Assembly (NCBI GenBank): GCA_026707185.1
Contig: JAPOXI010000122.1
Location: 1 to 14,337, forward strand
Direction of reading: 5' to 3'
DNA: 14,337 bases
Source: Chloroflexota bacterium
Lineage (GTDB): Bacteria > Chloroflexota > UBA11872
This document shows positions 13,943 through 14,337 of this stretch, piece after piece (the first letter of the stretch is position 1; each line of letters opens with the position of its first letter). Made by a program: the position numbers and the translations under genes. The notes under the pieces are model-generated. The model saw nothing but the letters and a program-made list of their open reading frames with translations. It was not told the DNA's origin and made no database searches.

Positions 13943-14337
13943 GTGGCGCGCGTACTGATTACAACCAGGATCTTCACGTCCAACCCGGCCGAAGCAGCGC
14001 TGGACATACTCCGCGAGGCCGGACACGAGCCCGTGATCGCCTCAGTGCCGGGCGCCTACCTGGACGGCGAGCAGTTGCACGAGCAACTGGAGGGAATCGC
14101 CGGCACCATGGCCAGCAGTGAGCCGTACACCGCCGAGACCTTTCGGATGTTCCCGGACCTGCAAGTGGTGGCGCGAATGGGCGTGGGCTACGACGCCATC
14201 GACCTGGAGGCGGCACGCGACCACGAAGTGCCGGTGATGATCGCGGCGGGCACGAACGACACGACGGTGGCGGAGACGTCGTTGGCGCTGATGCTGGCGC
14301 TGGCGCGCGACCTGGGCCGGTACTTCGAAACGACGTC
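13943..14337 (+). CDS. D-isomer-specific 2-hydroxyacid dehydrogenase (SerA-like), 3'-truncated by window edge
   Basis: A GTG at 13943 with GGAG six to seven bases upstream opens a frame that runs to the end of the window (131 codons). The product starts MARVLITTRIF and contains the N-terminal substrate domain of this family: 'DLQVVARMGVGYDAIDLEAA' with R78, G80, G82 and D84, followed by 'NDTTVAETSLALMLALARDL', the helix leading into the NAD-binding domain. The Rossmann motif lies beyond the window. Family members include 3-phosphoglycerate, glyoxylate and D-lactate dehydrogenases. The visible part does not show which substrate applies or whether a regulatory ACT domain follows. It lies 95 nt downstream of the FabZ-like gene; TAGAAT near 13900 could be a -10 box, but I see no matching -35. 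Confidence 0.88.
   Translation, partial: MARVLITTRIFTSNPAEAALDILREAGHEPVIASVPGAYLDGEQLHEQLEGIAGTMASSEPYTAETFRMFPDLQVVARMGVGYDAIDLEAARDHEVPVMIAAGTNDTTVAETSLALMLALARDLGRYFETT

Overview
The window is a high-GC, densely coded stretch of a bacterial chromosome. No gene fixes the species. A Dop–Pup–PafA cluster points to Actinomycetota or one of the uncultured lineages that acquired pupylation. The secreted 'GYPIS...QAFQK' protein, the ornithine-cyclodeaminase-like enzyme and the general gene style remind me of marine or sponge-associated Chloroflexota. That placement is inference only. The window is cut at both ends: an ABC exporter lacks its 5' end on the left, and a D-2-hydroxyacid dehydrogenase lacks its 3' end on the right.

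Layout. 3-1304 (+): C-terminal part of an ABC exporter. 1305-1760: non-coding, relatively AT-rich, with a CRP/FNR-like palindrome; a possible 30-residue leader ORF follows at 1761-1853. 1922-4270 (+): two-gene unit of a secreted protein with Ca-binding-type repeats and an APH-fold phosphotransferase, 3 nt apart. 4383-6181 (-): EamA-type permease and, upstream of it, an ECF sigma factor with a membrane tail; a strong GC-rich inverted repeat lies between them. 6407-7079 (+): Phd/YefM–VapC toxin-antitoxin pair with a palindromic operator. 7216-8166 (+): ornithine cyclodeaminase/mu-crystallin family enzyme. 8213-11397 (+): dop, a short pup and pafA. 11498-12454 (+): five-bladed beta-propeller protein of glycosidase type. 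12644-13048 (-, probably longer): MarR regulator with a clear promoter and a 26-bp palindromic operator. 13389-13847 (+): FabZ-like dehydratase. 13943-end (+): D-isomer 2-hydroxyacid dehydrogenase.

The most interesting system is the compact pupylation operon at 8213-11397. The two ATP-dependent enzymes flank a 56-codon gene, easily missed by gene callers, whose product ends in Gly-Gly-Gln, the hallmark C-terminus of Pup. The rest of this modifier is unlike the actinobacterial Pup I know: it is shorter and has an Arg-rich helix followed by a Pro-rich tail. Gln at the C-terminus implies that Dop must deamidate it before PafA can ligate it. The PafA paralogue carries changes in otherwise strongly conserved motifs. 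No proteasome subunit or Mpa/ARC ATPase gene is present in the window.

Secondary points of interest are the repeat protein/kinase pair with its CRP-like upstream site, an ECF sigma factor that seems to end in a transmembrane anchor, and a MarR gene that may start at a rare AUU codon.
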